From the NCBI RefSeq assembly GCF_027922145.1, contig NZ_BSFC01000030.1, forward strand, positions 310,001-374,000: a stretch of 64,000 nucleotides of DNA, read 5' to 3'. A model generated the notes under the pieces. It was not told the DNA's origin, did not search any database, and saw only the letters and a program-made list of their open reading frames with translations. This document shows positions 1 to 7,592 of this stretch, piece after piece. This stretch comes from Novosphingobium resinovorum (GTDB taxonomy: Bacteria; Pseudomonadota; Alphaproteobacteria; Sphingomonadales; Sphingomonadaceae). How positions within the stretch are numbered: position 1 is the stretch's first letter; each line of letters starts with the position of its first letter. The translations under genes were made by a program, and so were the position numbers.

Positions 1-275
1 TTGTTCACCAGCACGTCGAGACGCCCGTGGCCCTGCTCGATCGCAGAGATGGTGTCGTCCCACGAGGCTTCGCTGGTCACGTCCTGTGCCAGTGCCTCGG
101 CCTGGCCGCCTGCTTCACGGATCGACGCGGCAACGCCTTCGGCGTCTTCCAGCCTGAGATCGGTGACGTAGACGAAGGCACCTTCCTCCGCGAAGCGCTG
201 CGCGGTGGCGGCGCCGAGGCCCCGGGCGTTGCCCGCGCCGGTTACCAGAGTGATCTTGCCTTCGAGACGGCCCAT
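1..275 (-). CDS. SDR family oxidoreductase, N-terminal part (runs off window)
   Basis: The first 91 codons of a short-chain dehydrogenase/reductase are present, beginning MGRLEGKITLVTGAG and ending at LDVLVNN, just where the NNAG motif begins. The glycine-rich TGxxxxxG cofactor loop and an acidic residue after the second strand (TDL) fit a classical NAD(H)-preferring SDR. The catalytic Ser/Tyr/Lys lie outside the window. It follows the TonB receptor on the same strand after about 80 bases and may share its transcript. The start was chosen because the SDR N-terminus begins at its ATG, with a purine-rich GAAGGAG about 12 bases upstream. Substrate unknown. Confidence 0.9.
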   Translation of the reverse strand, partial: MGRLEGKITLVTGAGNARGLGAATAQRFAEEGAFVYVTDLRLEDAEGVAASIREAGGQAEALAQDVTSEASWDDTISAIEQGHGRLDVLVN

Positions 276-307
276 TTCATGTACTCCTTCTTCAAAGTTA
301 AGGGTGC

Positions 308-325
308 CCGGCGGGGGAACGCCGG
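308..325. terminator. Stem-loop between TonB receptor and SDR
   Basis: CCGGCG / CGCCGG arms flank a 6-base loop just after the TonB receptor stop. No T-run follows on the minus strand, so this is a weak or partial terminator candidate, or an mRNA-stabilising hairpin. Confidence 0.3.
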
Positions 326-356
326 ACACCCCGTTTCCCCCCGCGGGGGTAAGAGA

Positions 357-2684
357 TCAGAACTTCACGCCGACGGTGGCTCCGTAGGTGCGCGGTTCCA
401 ATGCCATGCCGAACGAGAACAGCCCGGCCACGGTGAACGCGTGCGTCGTGGTCTTCTCGTTGGCGAGGTTGCGGCCGAAGACGCGGAAGTAGGCTTCCTT
501 GTCGCCGACATCGAAGTTGAAGGTCAGGCTGGCATCGACAAGGTCCTGCGTGGTGGTACGCACGCGGGCATCGTTGCCATTGACCGTCACGCCGGTCACG
601 TCGCCGCTGCCGTCGAGTGTCGGTGTCAGCGACCCTTGCGAGATCTGCTCGTCATAGGGGCTGATGTGACGCCAGCCGGCCGTGGCGACGATCTTGCCGA
701 AGCTGGTGGGCACTTCGTAGTCGGCATTGACCGAGCCGGTGAACCTGGGCGCGTAGATCAGGCGGTTGGCGGAGTAGTTGAACGGCACCAGCCCGGTGCC
801 GCAGCTGTTGGCCGCCGCCGTTTGCGTTGCCGAGACAGCGCCGCAGGTCACGAAGTTGCGGAAGTGCGACTTCATGTACGCGGTCGAGGCGGTGATCTTG
901 AACTGCGAGGTGATGCGCAGGGTGGCGTCGGCCTCGATGCCCTTGATGATCGCGCCGCCCGGCACGTTGCCGGTGATCGTCTGGTTGCCCAGCGGACCGC
1001 CGGGAACCGTCAGGTTCTGCTGCATGTCCTTGTAGTCGGACACGTAGCCCGCAACGTTGAATTCCAGCTTGCGATCGAACGCCGAGAGCTTGGCGCCCAC
1101 TTCGTAGGCGTCCACGGTCTCGGGCTGGAACGGGGTGCTGGCGGTGGCGGCGGTGGCGGCGCGGGGGCTGAAGCCACCCGAACGATAGCCGCGCGACCAG
1201 CTGGCGTAGAGCATCACGTCGCTGTTGGGGCGGTAGTCGATGCCGATCTTGGGCGTGAACTTGGTGAAGTTCGCATCTCCCGAACCGATCAGGCCCGCCG
1301 TCGCGAAGCTGTTGGTCAGCTTCTTGTTGTCATGGCTCCAGCGACCGCCGAAGGACAGGCGCCACTTGTCGGCAAAGGCCCAGTTGAAGTCGCCGAAGAA
1401 GGCGTAGCTGGTGGTCTTGCCGATGTTGGTCTGGGCGTTGGTGTCGAATTCCATCGGCGACACCGAAGGATCGAAGCCGAAGAAGCGCGTCCACTGCGTC
1501 AGGCTGTACTTCGAATGGAAGTAGTAGCCGCCCACGACGTAGTCGAACCCGGTGAACAGGTTGCCCGCTGCGCGCAGTTCCTGGCTCCACTGCGTGTACT
1601 TCTGGCGGCGATCGACGTAGTAGAGATCGCTCGAAGACCCGTCGAAGTCCTGGGTCTGCGCTTCCTTGCTGTGGCGCCAGCCGGTAATCGAGCTGAGCTT
1701 GATGCCGCCCAGGTCGTAGTTCATCTGCAACGTGGCGTTCGGCGCGCGGTACTTGCTTTTCGCGGGCAGGGTAAACACCGTGTAGAGGTCGGTGGTGTTG
1801 TTGCGGCCGCACTCGTTGGCGGGGATCAACCCGCAGAACAGTTCGGTGCTGTTGGTCAGGTTGCTGACCACCGGCTCGAAGCTCTGCACCACGTTTTCGA
1901 CGGAAAGCTGCGCGTCGAAGCCCGATCCGGCGGGTTCGAACAGCAGGCTCGCGCCATAGGCATCGGCCTTGCTGCCGCCCGCGCGGGTGTCGCGGATGGC
2001 ATTGCGGTAGAAGCCGTCGGACTCGTTGTGGAAGTACCAGCCCTTGATGCCCCAGGTCTCGCCGTCGCCATAGTTGACGATGGCCTTGCCGGCCCAGGTG
2101 TTCCAGCGGCCGTAGGTGAATTCGGCCTTGCCGCCGGGCTCCATGGTGGGCTTGGTGCGGGTGATGTTGATGACGCCGCCGATGGTGTTGGCGCCGAACA
2201 GCGTGCCCTGGGGCCCGCGCAGCACTTCGATCTGGGCGATGTCGAAGGCATCCTGCAACTGGCCGGTGTTGGTGCCGATCGTCACGCCGTCCACCACGAC
2301 GCCGACGGTCGGCGTCTGCGACTTCTCGATATCGGCATAAGTCAGGCCGCGGATCGAGATGTTAGCCGCCTGCGCGCCCGAATTCTGCTGGGTGATGAGC
2401 AGACCCGGCGCGGCGCCCTGCAGGTCGCCGATGTTGGCCGAGGCCTTGTTTTCCAGCATCGCCGCGCTGACGGCGGTGATCGCGATCGGAGTTTCCTGCA
2501 GCGTTTCCGAGCGGCGGCGGGCAGAGACGATGATCTCGTTCGGATCGACGACGGCGGTGTCGGCCGCCTGCGGTGCGGCGTCCTGCGCGAAGGCGGGTGC
2601 TGAAATACAGGTCAGTGCGCTGGATGCGAGTGCGAGCTTGATGAGCGCGGTATTTCGCGCTCCGCGAACATGTGCGGATGCCAT
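357..2684 (-). CDS. TonB-dependent outer-membrane receptor
   Basis: This is a 775-residue receptor of the sphingomonad type linked to uptake of organic compounds. A signal peptide of about 34 residues ends APAFAQ. The plug domain begins near EIIVSARRRSETLQETP and carries the usual IEVLRGPQGTLFGANT segment near residue 155. The rest is a 22-strand-type beta barrel ending in a C-terminal aromatic (VGVKF). A GGGAGG ribosome site precedes the ATG. It is divergent from the MDR/SDR pair and upstream of a co-directional SDR, suggesting uptake coupled to oxidation of the same compound. Substrate not deducible. Confidence 0.95.
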   Translation of the reverse strand: MASAHVRGARNTALIKLALASSALTCISAPAFAQDAAPQAADTAVVDPNEIIVSARRRSETLQETPIAITAVSAAMLENKASANIGDLQGAAPGLLITQQNSGAQAANISIRGLTYADIEKSQTPTVGVVVDGVTIGTNTGQLQDAFDIAQIEVLRGPQGTLFGANTIGGVINITRTKPTMEPGGKAEFTYGRWNTWAGKAIVNYGDGETWGIKGWYFHNESDGFYRNAIRDTRAGGSKADAYGASLLFEPAGSGFDAQLSVENVVQSFEPVVSNLTNSTELFCGLIPANECGRNNTTDLYTVFTLPAKSKYRAPNATLQMNYDLGGIKLSSITGWRHSKEAQTQDFDGSSSDLYYVDRRQKYTQWSQELRAAGNLFTGFDYVVGGYYFHSKYSLTQWTRFFGFDPSVSPMEFDTNAQTNIGKTTSYAFFGDFNWAFADKWRLSFGGRWSHDNKKLTNSFATAGLIGSGDANFTKFTPKIGIDYRPNSDVMLYASWSRGYRSGGFSPRAATAATASTPFQPETVDAYEVGAKLSAFDRKLEFNVAGYVSDYKDMQQNLTVPGGPLGNQTITGNVPGGAIIKGIEADATLRITSQFKITASTAYMKSHFRNFVTCGAVSATQTAAANSCGTGLVPFNYSANRLIYAPRFTGSVNADYEVPTSFGKIVATAGWRHISPYDEQISQGSLTPTLDGSGDVTGVTVNGNDARVRTTTQDLVDASLTFNFDVGDKEAYFRVFGRNLANEKTTTHAFTVAGLFSFGMALEPRTYGATVGVKF

Positions 2685-2764
2685 CAGTTTATCCTCCCGG
2701 TGCGGCCGCGATTCTGTGCGGCCGTCTTCCGGTGGTCACTATGCATCGGATCGTTTCGCGACCT

Positions 2765-2784
2765 ACCTGTCGATTTGCACAGGT
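2765..2784. promoter_or_regulatory. Palindromic candidate operator in divergent promoter
   Basis: Perfect 6-base arms ACCTGT and ACAGGT are separated by 8 bases, between the divergent TonB receptor and MDR reductase genes. The size and position fit a dimeric repressor site controlling both directions. No dedicated regulator is visible next to it. Confidence 0.4.
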
Positions 2785-2794
2785 GCGGGCTTGC

Positions 2795-2808
2795 GTCCGA
2801 AATCGGAC
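2795..2808. promoter_or_regulatory. Second palindrome in the same divergent promoter
   Basis: GTCCGA-AA-TCGGAC is a perfect 14-base palindrome lying 30 bases before the MDR start and close to the other dyad. It could be a second operator or an RNA hairpin in the leader. Confidence 0.35.
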
Positions 2809-2837
2809 CACTCGCATAAATAGAGGAGATCGATGCC

Positions 2838-3851
2838 ATGGCCGAGAACCGGCGATTCCTGCTCGCGCGCAGGCCGGAGGGGGAACCCGTTCCCGAAGAC
2901 TTCATGCTGGTGACCGAAGCTGTCCCCACCCCGCCACCCGGCGGGATCGTCGTGCGCAATCACTACGCCTCGCTGGATCCGGCCCAGCGCGGGTGGATGG
3001 ACGACGCCGAAAGCTACATGCCGCCGATCCCGCTTGGCGATCCGGTACGCGCGACGACGGTGGGTGTGGTCCATGCCTCGGACAACCCGGACTTCGCTGC
3101 CGGTCAATGGGTCATGGGGCTCAACGCACTTGAGGACTACTCGGTAGCCATGCCCGGCGGCTTCACGATGCCGATCGATGTAGAGGCCGTGGCATCGCCG
3201 TCGAACTTTCTGTCGGCACTGGGCGCGGTCGGGCTCACGGCCTACTTTGGGCTGACCGAAGTGGCAAAGCCCCAGCCGGGCGAGACGCTGTTGGTTTCGG
3301 GCGCAGCAGGTGCCGTAGGCTCGGCGGTCGGCCAGATCGGCAAGATCATGGGCTGCCGCGTCGTCGGCATCGCCGGCGGTGCGAAGAAATGCCGCCGCCT
3401 GATCGAGGACTATGGCTTCGATGCCGCGATCGACTACAAGGGCAAGGATCACGCAAGCCTAGTTTCCGAGATCGCCGCCGCCGCGCCTGACGGCGTCAAC
3501 GTAGTGTTCGAGAACGTCGGCGGAGCGGTGCTGGAGGCGGAGGTCTTCACCCTCGCGCATCACGCCCGCATCGTCCTGTGCGGCCTCATCGCCGAATACA
3601 ACACGCCCGAAAAGCTGGGCCTGCGCAACCTGTGGCAGATCCTTGCCCGGCGCGCGACGATCCATGGTTTCCTGATTGCCGACTATGCCCACCGTTTCGC
3701 CGAAGGCGGTGCGCAGATGGCGCAGTGGCTGGCGGACGGAAAACTGCGTGCGGACGAAGACGTGCAGGAGGGGCTCGAGAACGCCTACCCGGCCTTCATG
3801 CGCCTGTTCTCGGGGGCGAACACGGGCAAGCTCGTGCTGAAGATCGCATGA
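2838..3851 (+). CDS. NADP-dependent oxidoreductase, zinc-free MDR family (2-alkenal/curcumin reductase-like)
   Basis: This 337-residue medium-chain dehydrogenase/reductase carries the cofactor loop AGAVGSAVGQIGK near residue 155, DYK after the third Rossmann strand and FENVGG near residue 222. These are typical of the leukotriene B4 12-hydroxydehydrogenase / CurA / 2-alkenal reductase group, which reduces activated C=C bonds of enones using NADPH. No structural zinc cysteine cluster is seen. GAGGAG lies before the ATG. The stop overlaps the next gene's ATG, so the pair is translationally coupled. Likely role: double-bond reduction of an enone intermediate imported by the divergent receptor (inference). 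Confidence 0.88.
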   Translation: MAENRRFLLARRPEGEPVPEDFMLVTEAVPTPPPGGIVVRNHYASLDPAQRGWMDDAESYMPPIPLGDPVRATTVGVVHASDNPDFAAGQWVMGLNALEDYSVAMPGGFTMPIDVEAVASPSNFLSALGAVGLTAYFGLTEVAKPQPGETLLVSGAAGAVGSAVGQIGKIMGCRVVGIAGGAKKCRRLIEDYGFDAAIDYKGKDHASLVSEIAAAAPDGVNVVFENVGGAVLEAEVFTLAHHARIVLCGLIAEYNTPEKLGLRNLWQILARRATIHGFLIADYAHRFAEGGAQMAQWLADGKLRADEDVQEGLENAYPAFMRLFSGANTGKLVLKIA

Positions 3852-4561
3852 GCGGGCGTCTGCAGAGCCGCCGGGCCATCGTCACCGGCGCGGGTTCGGG
3901 CATTGGCGCTGCCGTTGCTAAGCGCTTGGCTGCGGACGGAGCGCAAGTCTTCACGGCGGACATTCAGGGGGAGGTCGATTTCATCGCGGACCTCACCGGT
4001 GCGGACGCCAATGCGCGGCTGGTCGCGGCGGCGGCGGAGCGGATGGGCGGGCTGGACACCGTGGTCCCCTGTGCCGGCATCAGCGCTTTCCATCCGCTGG
4101 AGGGGCACGAAGACGCATATTTCCTGCGCGTGATCGAGGTGAACCTAATCGCCGTGTTCCGGCTGGTGCGCGAGGCGGCACCCTGGCTCAAGGCCCATGG
4201 CGCGGGCCGGATCGTCACGATCGGCTCGACCACCTCGACTTACGGGGACGAGGGGCTTTGCGCCTATGCCGCCTCCAAGCACGCGGTACTGGGCTTCACC
4301 AAGTCGGTCGCGGCGGAACTTGGGCCGTTCGGCGTCACCGCCACTTGTGTCCAGCCCGGGGCCATCGACACGCCGATGACGGCCCCTGCCTTCGACCAGA
4401 TGCCGGAGTACCGGACGTTCTGGGAAGGCAAGGCCCCGTTGCGCCGTCTTGGCAAACCGCAGGACATTGCCGACGTCGTGGCGTTCCTGTGCAGCGAGGA
4501 GGCGCGTTTCGTATCCGGGCATGGCCTGTGGGTCGATGGCGGGGCGATGGTGCGGCACTGA
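3848..4561 (+). CDS. SDR family oxidoreductase
   Basis: A 237-residue classical SDR whose ATG overlaps the preceding stop (ATGA). It has the cofactor loop TGAGSGIG, a CAGIS variant of NNAG, the catalytic Ser in IGSTTS and Tyr/Lys in YAASK, and PGAIDTPMT after the active site. The Asp after the second strand (TADI) suggests NAD(H). The longer open frame upstream was rejected because homology starts at MSGRLQSRRAIVTG. Probably oxidises or reduces a hydroxyl/keto group on the same substrate as its MDR partner. Confidence 0.9.
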   Translation: MSGRLQSRRAIVTGAGSGIGAAVAKRLAADGAQVFTADIQGEVDFIADLTGADANARLVAAAAERMGGLDTVVPCAGISAFHPLEGHEDAYFLRVIEVNLIAVFRLVREAAPWLKAHGAGRIVTIGSTTSTYGDEGLCAYAASKHAVLGFTKSVAAELGPFGVTATCVQPGAIDTPMTAPAFDQMPEYRTFWEGKAPLRRLGKPQDIADVVAFLCSEEARFVSGHGLWVDGGAMVRH

Positions 4562-4919
4562 GGGTTCAGAGGGATAGTGCAGTTCTCGCCGAAAAGCCGT
4601 ATCATGGTCATCACGGTCCCAGCCTTCGCCGGGATGACGATCGAGTTGAATGACGCTTTGGGTAGTGAACTGCCTGCCCCTTGACCGCCCGCCTATTCTT
4701 TGATCGGGTGAAAAGGCGCCCGGTCGGCCGCACGCCCACTCAAGTCATTGATCAATGCGCCAGTGTTCCGGACGGGGCGAACAGTAAAAGATTTCTGGAA
4801 CTTACAGGTTGCGCCGCTATTGTGATGATCAGGCTCGAACGGAGCCTGCGAGCCTCGGCCCATGAAATCGGGACGGCATGCCGGGCTGACTGCTGCGCCC
4901 CTCAGAGAGCCGTCTTTTC
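4562..4919. other. Intergenic region, 358 bases
   Basis: No convincing gene was found here. Around 4606-4640 lies an imperfect inverted segment (TCATCACGGTCCC then CGCCGGGATGACG) resembling a dispersed GTCATCCCGG-type intergenic repeat. The rest is presumably the terminator of the SDR and the promoter of the receiver-domain gene. Confidence 0.4.
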
Positions 4920-5282
4920 ATGCCGTCTCACCCCATTGTCCTCGTTGTCGAGGATGAACCCCTTATTTTGTTGGCCGCCTGCGATATGGCCGAGAGCGCG
5001 GGCTTCATTACGAAAGAAGCGACGAATGCCACACGGGCTCTCGGCATCCTTGCAGAGACCCCTTCGATCGCGATCTTGTTCACCGACATCGACATGCCGG
5101 GCCCAATCGACGGCATGGCCCTGGCGTTTGAAGCGCAAACACGCTGGCCGCACATCGGCATCATCATCACTTCGGGCCGCCGGCCGCTGGCTCGGCACGA
5201 AATGCCTTTCGGTGCCGTGTTCCTCGAAAAGCCCTACCTCGAACGATCCCTCGGCGAAGCGTTGAAGAACCTCCTCGCCTGA
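4920..5282 (+). CDS. Single-domain response regulator (CheY-like receiver)
   Basis: 120 residues make up one receiver domain and nothing else. The acidic pair is in VVEDEPLI, the phospho-acceptor Asp in LFTDIDMPG, the switch Ser in IIITSGRR and the conserved Lys in FLEKPY. No output domain is present, so it likely acts by protein contact or as a phosphate sink. Stand-alone receivers of this type are common in alphaproteobacterial stress signalling. No histidine kinase is nearby. The next gene follows after 75 bases. Confidence 0.9.
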   Translation: MPSHPIVLVVEDEPLILLAACDMAESAGFITKEATNATRALGILAETPSIAILFTDIDMPGPIDGMALAFEAQTRWPHIGIIITSGRRPLARHEMPFGAVFLEKPYLERSLGEALKNLLA

Positions 5283-5357
5283 CCTACCGCTTGCGAGCGG
5301 GACCGTCCTGCCGCACCAGCATATCAGACCCGGCGACGGGCTATTCAAGGAAATGCG

Positions 5358-6029
5358 ATGATAGACGATGTCGTGCTCGGTCATGCAACCGTGCCGGATG
5401 GAGTGGAACTGAGGCTTGTCCAGCACGGCACCAATTTCACCATCCTGCTGGAAGACAACGAATTGATGAGCACGCGGGCCAATGCTTCGGAAGAGGCGCT
5501 GGCGGTGATGACCTGCGAGAAGATCGCCGATCGCCTTGCCCCGCAATTGCTGATCGGCGGGTATGGCATGGGGTTCACGCTCCGCGCGGCACTGGCAGCG
5601 CTGGCAGGGGAGGCAAGTGTCGTCGTCGCCGAAATCGTCCCGGAAATCCTGACATGGGCCAGAGGGCCGATGCAGGAAATTACCGATGGGTGTCTTGACG
5701 ATCCGCGCGTTCACGTCGTCGGCGAAGACGTGGCGCTGCTTATCGATTCAGCGTGGGAAGCTTACGATGCCATTCTGCTGGACGTCGATAACGGTCCGGA
5801 AGGTCTGACGCGCCAGCTCAACGACGGGCTGTACTCGGTGCCTGGATTGCAGCGAGCGATGCTTGCGCTGCGGCCGAGGGGCATACTTGCCATCTGGTCG
5901 GCGTTTCCAGAACCTGCATTTACGCAGCGATTGCGTGACGTCGGCTTCGAAGTGACCGAGACGCAGGTGAGAGCGCGGGCGAACAACAAGGGCTTTCGCC
6001 ATGTCATCTGGTTCGCCCACAAGCCTTGA
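5358..6029 (+). CDS. Spermidine synthase-like (Rossmann methyltransferase-fold) protein
   Basis: 223 residues. The segment LLIGGYGMGFTLRAAL is the glycine-rich nucleotide loop, VVVAEIVPEILTWARG carries the acidic residue after strand 2, and AILLDVDNGPEGLT matches the Asp-containing loop of spermidine synthase-like proteins. It is shorter than true polyamine synthases (about 280-300 residues) and lacks a clear N-terminal beta domain, so a different aminopropyl or methyl transfer role is possible. An AAGGAAATG ribosome site precedes the ATG. Confidence 0.75.
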   Translation: MIDDVVLGHATVPDGVELRLVQHGTNFTILLEDNELMSTRANASEEALAVMTCEKIADRLAPQLLIGGYGMGFTLRAALAALAGEASVVVAEIVPEILTWARGPMQEITDGCLDDPRVHVVGEDVALLIDSAWEAYDAILLDVDNGPEGLTRQLNDGLYSVPGLQRAMLALRPRGILAIWSAFPEPAFTQRLRDVGFEVTETQVRARANNKGFRHVIWFAHKP

Positions 6030-6056
6030 TCCTGCGACCCCGAGCCTGCAGCGATG

Positions 6057-6080
6057 CCTCCCCGGCTGAAACCGGGGAGG
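6057..6080. terminator. Hairpin after spermidine-synthase-like gene
   Basis: CCTCCCCGG / CCGGGGAGG form a perfect 9-base stem with a 6-base loop, 28 bases after the stop. There is no T-run. Likely transcription end or a dispersed hairpin repeat. Confidence 0.45.
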
Positions 6081-6261
6081 GGCTGATCAGTCCACCATCG
6101 CGGCGACGAGGCGCTGCAGGTGATCCCGGCTCAGAAGCCCTGCGGGCCACTGAATGGAGCCGTTACGACTGGCAACTGGGTTGAGGGTGGCATTTTCGGG
6201 GCGTTTTTGCGCGCCTTGGGTATTGATGTGCATGTTTTCCTGTGTGCGGATTTTTCCGCGT

Positions 6262-6531
6262 TTATCTTTTAAACCCGCTGCGCCGTCTCGGCGGCCCTCC
6301 GGCTTGTCCCGGTGTCTTTTCGCGAAATACGATCCGACCCTTTGAAAGGTCGTAAGGCGTCATCTCGACATGTACGCGATCACCGACCACCGAGCGGATG
6401 CGGAACTTGCGCATCTTGCCTGCCGTGTAGGCGATTATCTTGTGCTCGTTGTCGAGCAAAACCGCGAAGCGCCCATCGGGGAGGATTTCCTCGATAAAGC
6501 CTTCCATTGTCAGCAATTCTTCCTTGGCCAA
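6262..6531 (-). CDS. infA: Translation initiation factor IF-1 paralogue with basic C-terminal tail
   Basis: The sequence AKEELLTMEGFIEEILPDG followed by AYTAGKMRKFRIRSV and PYDLSKGRIVFREK is the S1/OB fold of IF-1, which binds the ribosomal A site during initiation. Bacterial IF-1 is about 72 residues; this one is 89 because of a Gly/Pro/Arg-rich tail ending RRRSGFKR. The frame-supported start is TTG at 6531 (LAKEEL, where MAKEEL is usual); a later ATG would remove the conserved N-terminus. Several proteobacteria carry more than one infA. The cold-shock gene lies 2.5 kb away, so a cold or stress role is possible. Confidence 0.88.
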   Translation of the reverse strand: MAKEELLTMEGFIEEILPDGRFAVLLDNEHKIIAYTAGKMRKFRIRSVVGDRVHVEMTPYDLSKGRIVFREKTPGQAGGPPRRRSGFKR

Positions 6532-6839
6532 TCCACGATGTCCCGAATACGAGGGCGCCCGCCGACATGCATGCGCAAAACGGCGATCATGAGAGCCAGG
6601 CTGATGTCTGAGAATGCCTGCGGGGCGCAGGCAAAAATCCGTCAAAAATGACGCAGCGACATCCATATACACCTTAGAATCGATTTTTCAATGCGGGCGT
6701 AGACTTTTAAATATTATCCTGATCGGTGGAATGCGCTCGCTGGTCGGGACAAAATCATGTAGAAGAAAAATATTGCCGGTCATTTCTGCATGTCGGCGAC
6801 TGAGAGACCAAGCGCGCTCCCGCAAAAAGGAGTGCCTGT

Positions 6840-7013
6840 ATGGACCTCAATCAGCTACTTTATCATCACCAAATTGCTCTCATCGAGTACGCGACCCGCG
6901 ACAAGGGCAGCCCTGAGGTCAGATCGCGATTCGACCTGGTTCGCCATTACGAAATCCGGATCGCCCGTCTGCGACAGGACATGGGTGTATCGACCTACCC
7001 GCAATGGTCATGA
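6840..7013 (+). CDS. Small conserved-looking protein, 57 residues
   Basis: An ATG preceded by AAAAAGGAG opens a 57-codon frame beginning MDLNQLLYHHQIALIEYA and ending DMGVSTYPQWS. It is predicted to be mostly helical, charged and His/Arg-rich, with no signal peptide or membrane segment. The stop overlaps the ATG of the next frame (ATGA), so it looks like the first gene of a compact operon leading to the transglutaminase. It resembles small uncharacterised sphingomonad proteins; function unknown. Confidence 0.7.
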   Translation: MDLNQLLYHHQIALIEYATRDKGSPEVRSRFDLVRHYEIRIARLRQDMGVSTYPQWS

Positions 7014-7315
7014 CCTGGCCGCCGCCGAACCACTTCGCTTGTCCAAGGTCGCGACCGGCAGGCATCCCGCCGTGCGGTCGGCAATGGATCCACGTCTCGA
7101 GAGATGACCTGACCTTTCAGCGGCGCAGTGAAATAGCCGATCTCGCGTTCGCATTACTGGGCGGTCGAGTGGCTGCGCGGAATTTTCTTTCCAGCCCCGG
7201 CCCCGATCACGAAGGCACCATGCTTGAGGTCGGAGCCGGCTCTTCCATCGGGAAAGCGCAGGTAACCAGCATGCTCTGGAAGATCGCCGCATCCCGGATG
7301 CGTCCGTATCAGTAG
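7010..7315 (+). CDS. Degenerate MbcA/ParS/Xre toxin-binding-like (DUF2384) protein
   Basis: A 101-codon frame whose ATG overlaps the stop of the 57-residue gene. The C-terminal half (SEIADLAFALLGGRVAARNF and onward) can be aligned by eye with the next gene product (VTKLALEAFGGRDEAIAYL), including the GGR-x-x-A core, although the LGGRPLDLA motif is degraded to HEGTMLEVG. The first 35 residues are Pro/Cys-rich and match nothing known, so the true start may differ. Possibly a diverged tandem duplicate of the following gene. Confidence 0.45.
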   Translation: MTWPPPNHFACPRSRPAGIPPCGRQWIHVSRDDLTFQRRSEIADLAFALLGGRVAARNFLSSPGPDHEGTMLEVGAGSSIGKAQVTSMLWKIAASRMRPYQ

Positions 7316-7325
7316 GAAATCCGAA

Positions 7326-7592
7326 ATGGAAAGCGAAGACAAGGTCGCTCGGCCGGCCCGCGCGAAAATGCGATGGTCGGATCGCCCGAAGCTGGCCCCT
7401 GATGCGGCAAGCCGCCAGGGGCAGGTGACGAAGCTGGCGCTCGAAGCATTTGGGGGTCGGGACGAAGCTATTGCCTATCTCAACACGGCTTGCGGCAAGC
7501 TCGGAGGGCGACCGCTCGATCTTGCCGTGGAGTCTGCCGAAGGGCTGGGACGGGTGGAACGTGATCTTGCAGGCCTGAAGCCTGCATGCTGA
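7326..7592 (+). CDS. Stand-alone MbcA/ParS/Xre toxin-binding (DUF2384) domain protein
   Basis: 88 residues. The segment AFGGRDEAIAYLNTACGKLGG then RPLDLAVESAEGLGRVERDL is the typical C-terminal domain of Xre/MbcA/ParS antitoxins, which contacts RES-type toxins. The usual N-terminal helix-turn-helix is replaced by a short basic stretch. AGTAGGAAAT precedes the ATG. The stop overlaps the transglutaminase start by 7 bases. No RES toxin is adjacent, so an antitoxin role is unproven. Confidence 0.7.
   Translation: MESEDKVARPARAKMRWSDRPKLAPDAASRQGQVTKLALEAFGGRDEAIAYLNTACGKLGGRPLDLAVESAEGLGRVERDLAGLKPAC

Noticed and set aside
27..2603. 858-codon plus-strand open frame antisense to the first TonB receptor
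   Set aside because: The product is low-complexity, Arg/Gly/Val-rich and matches no family; it is a high-GC shadow of the receptor gene.
7326..7592. Classical toxin-antitoxin pair at the DUF2384 gene
   Set aside because: No RES or other recognised toxin gene adjoins it, so only the domain is called, not a TA system.
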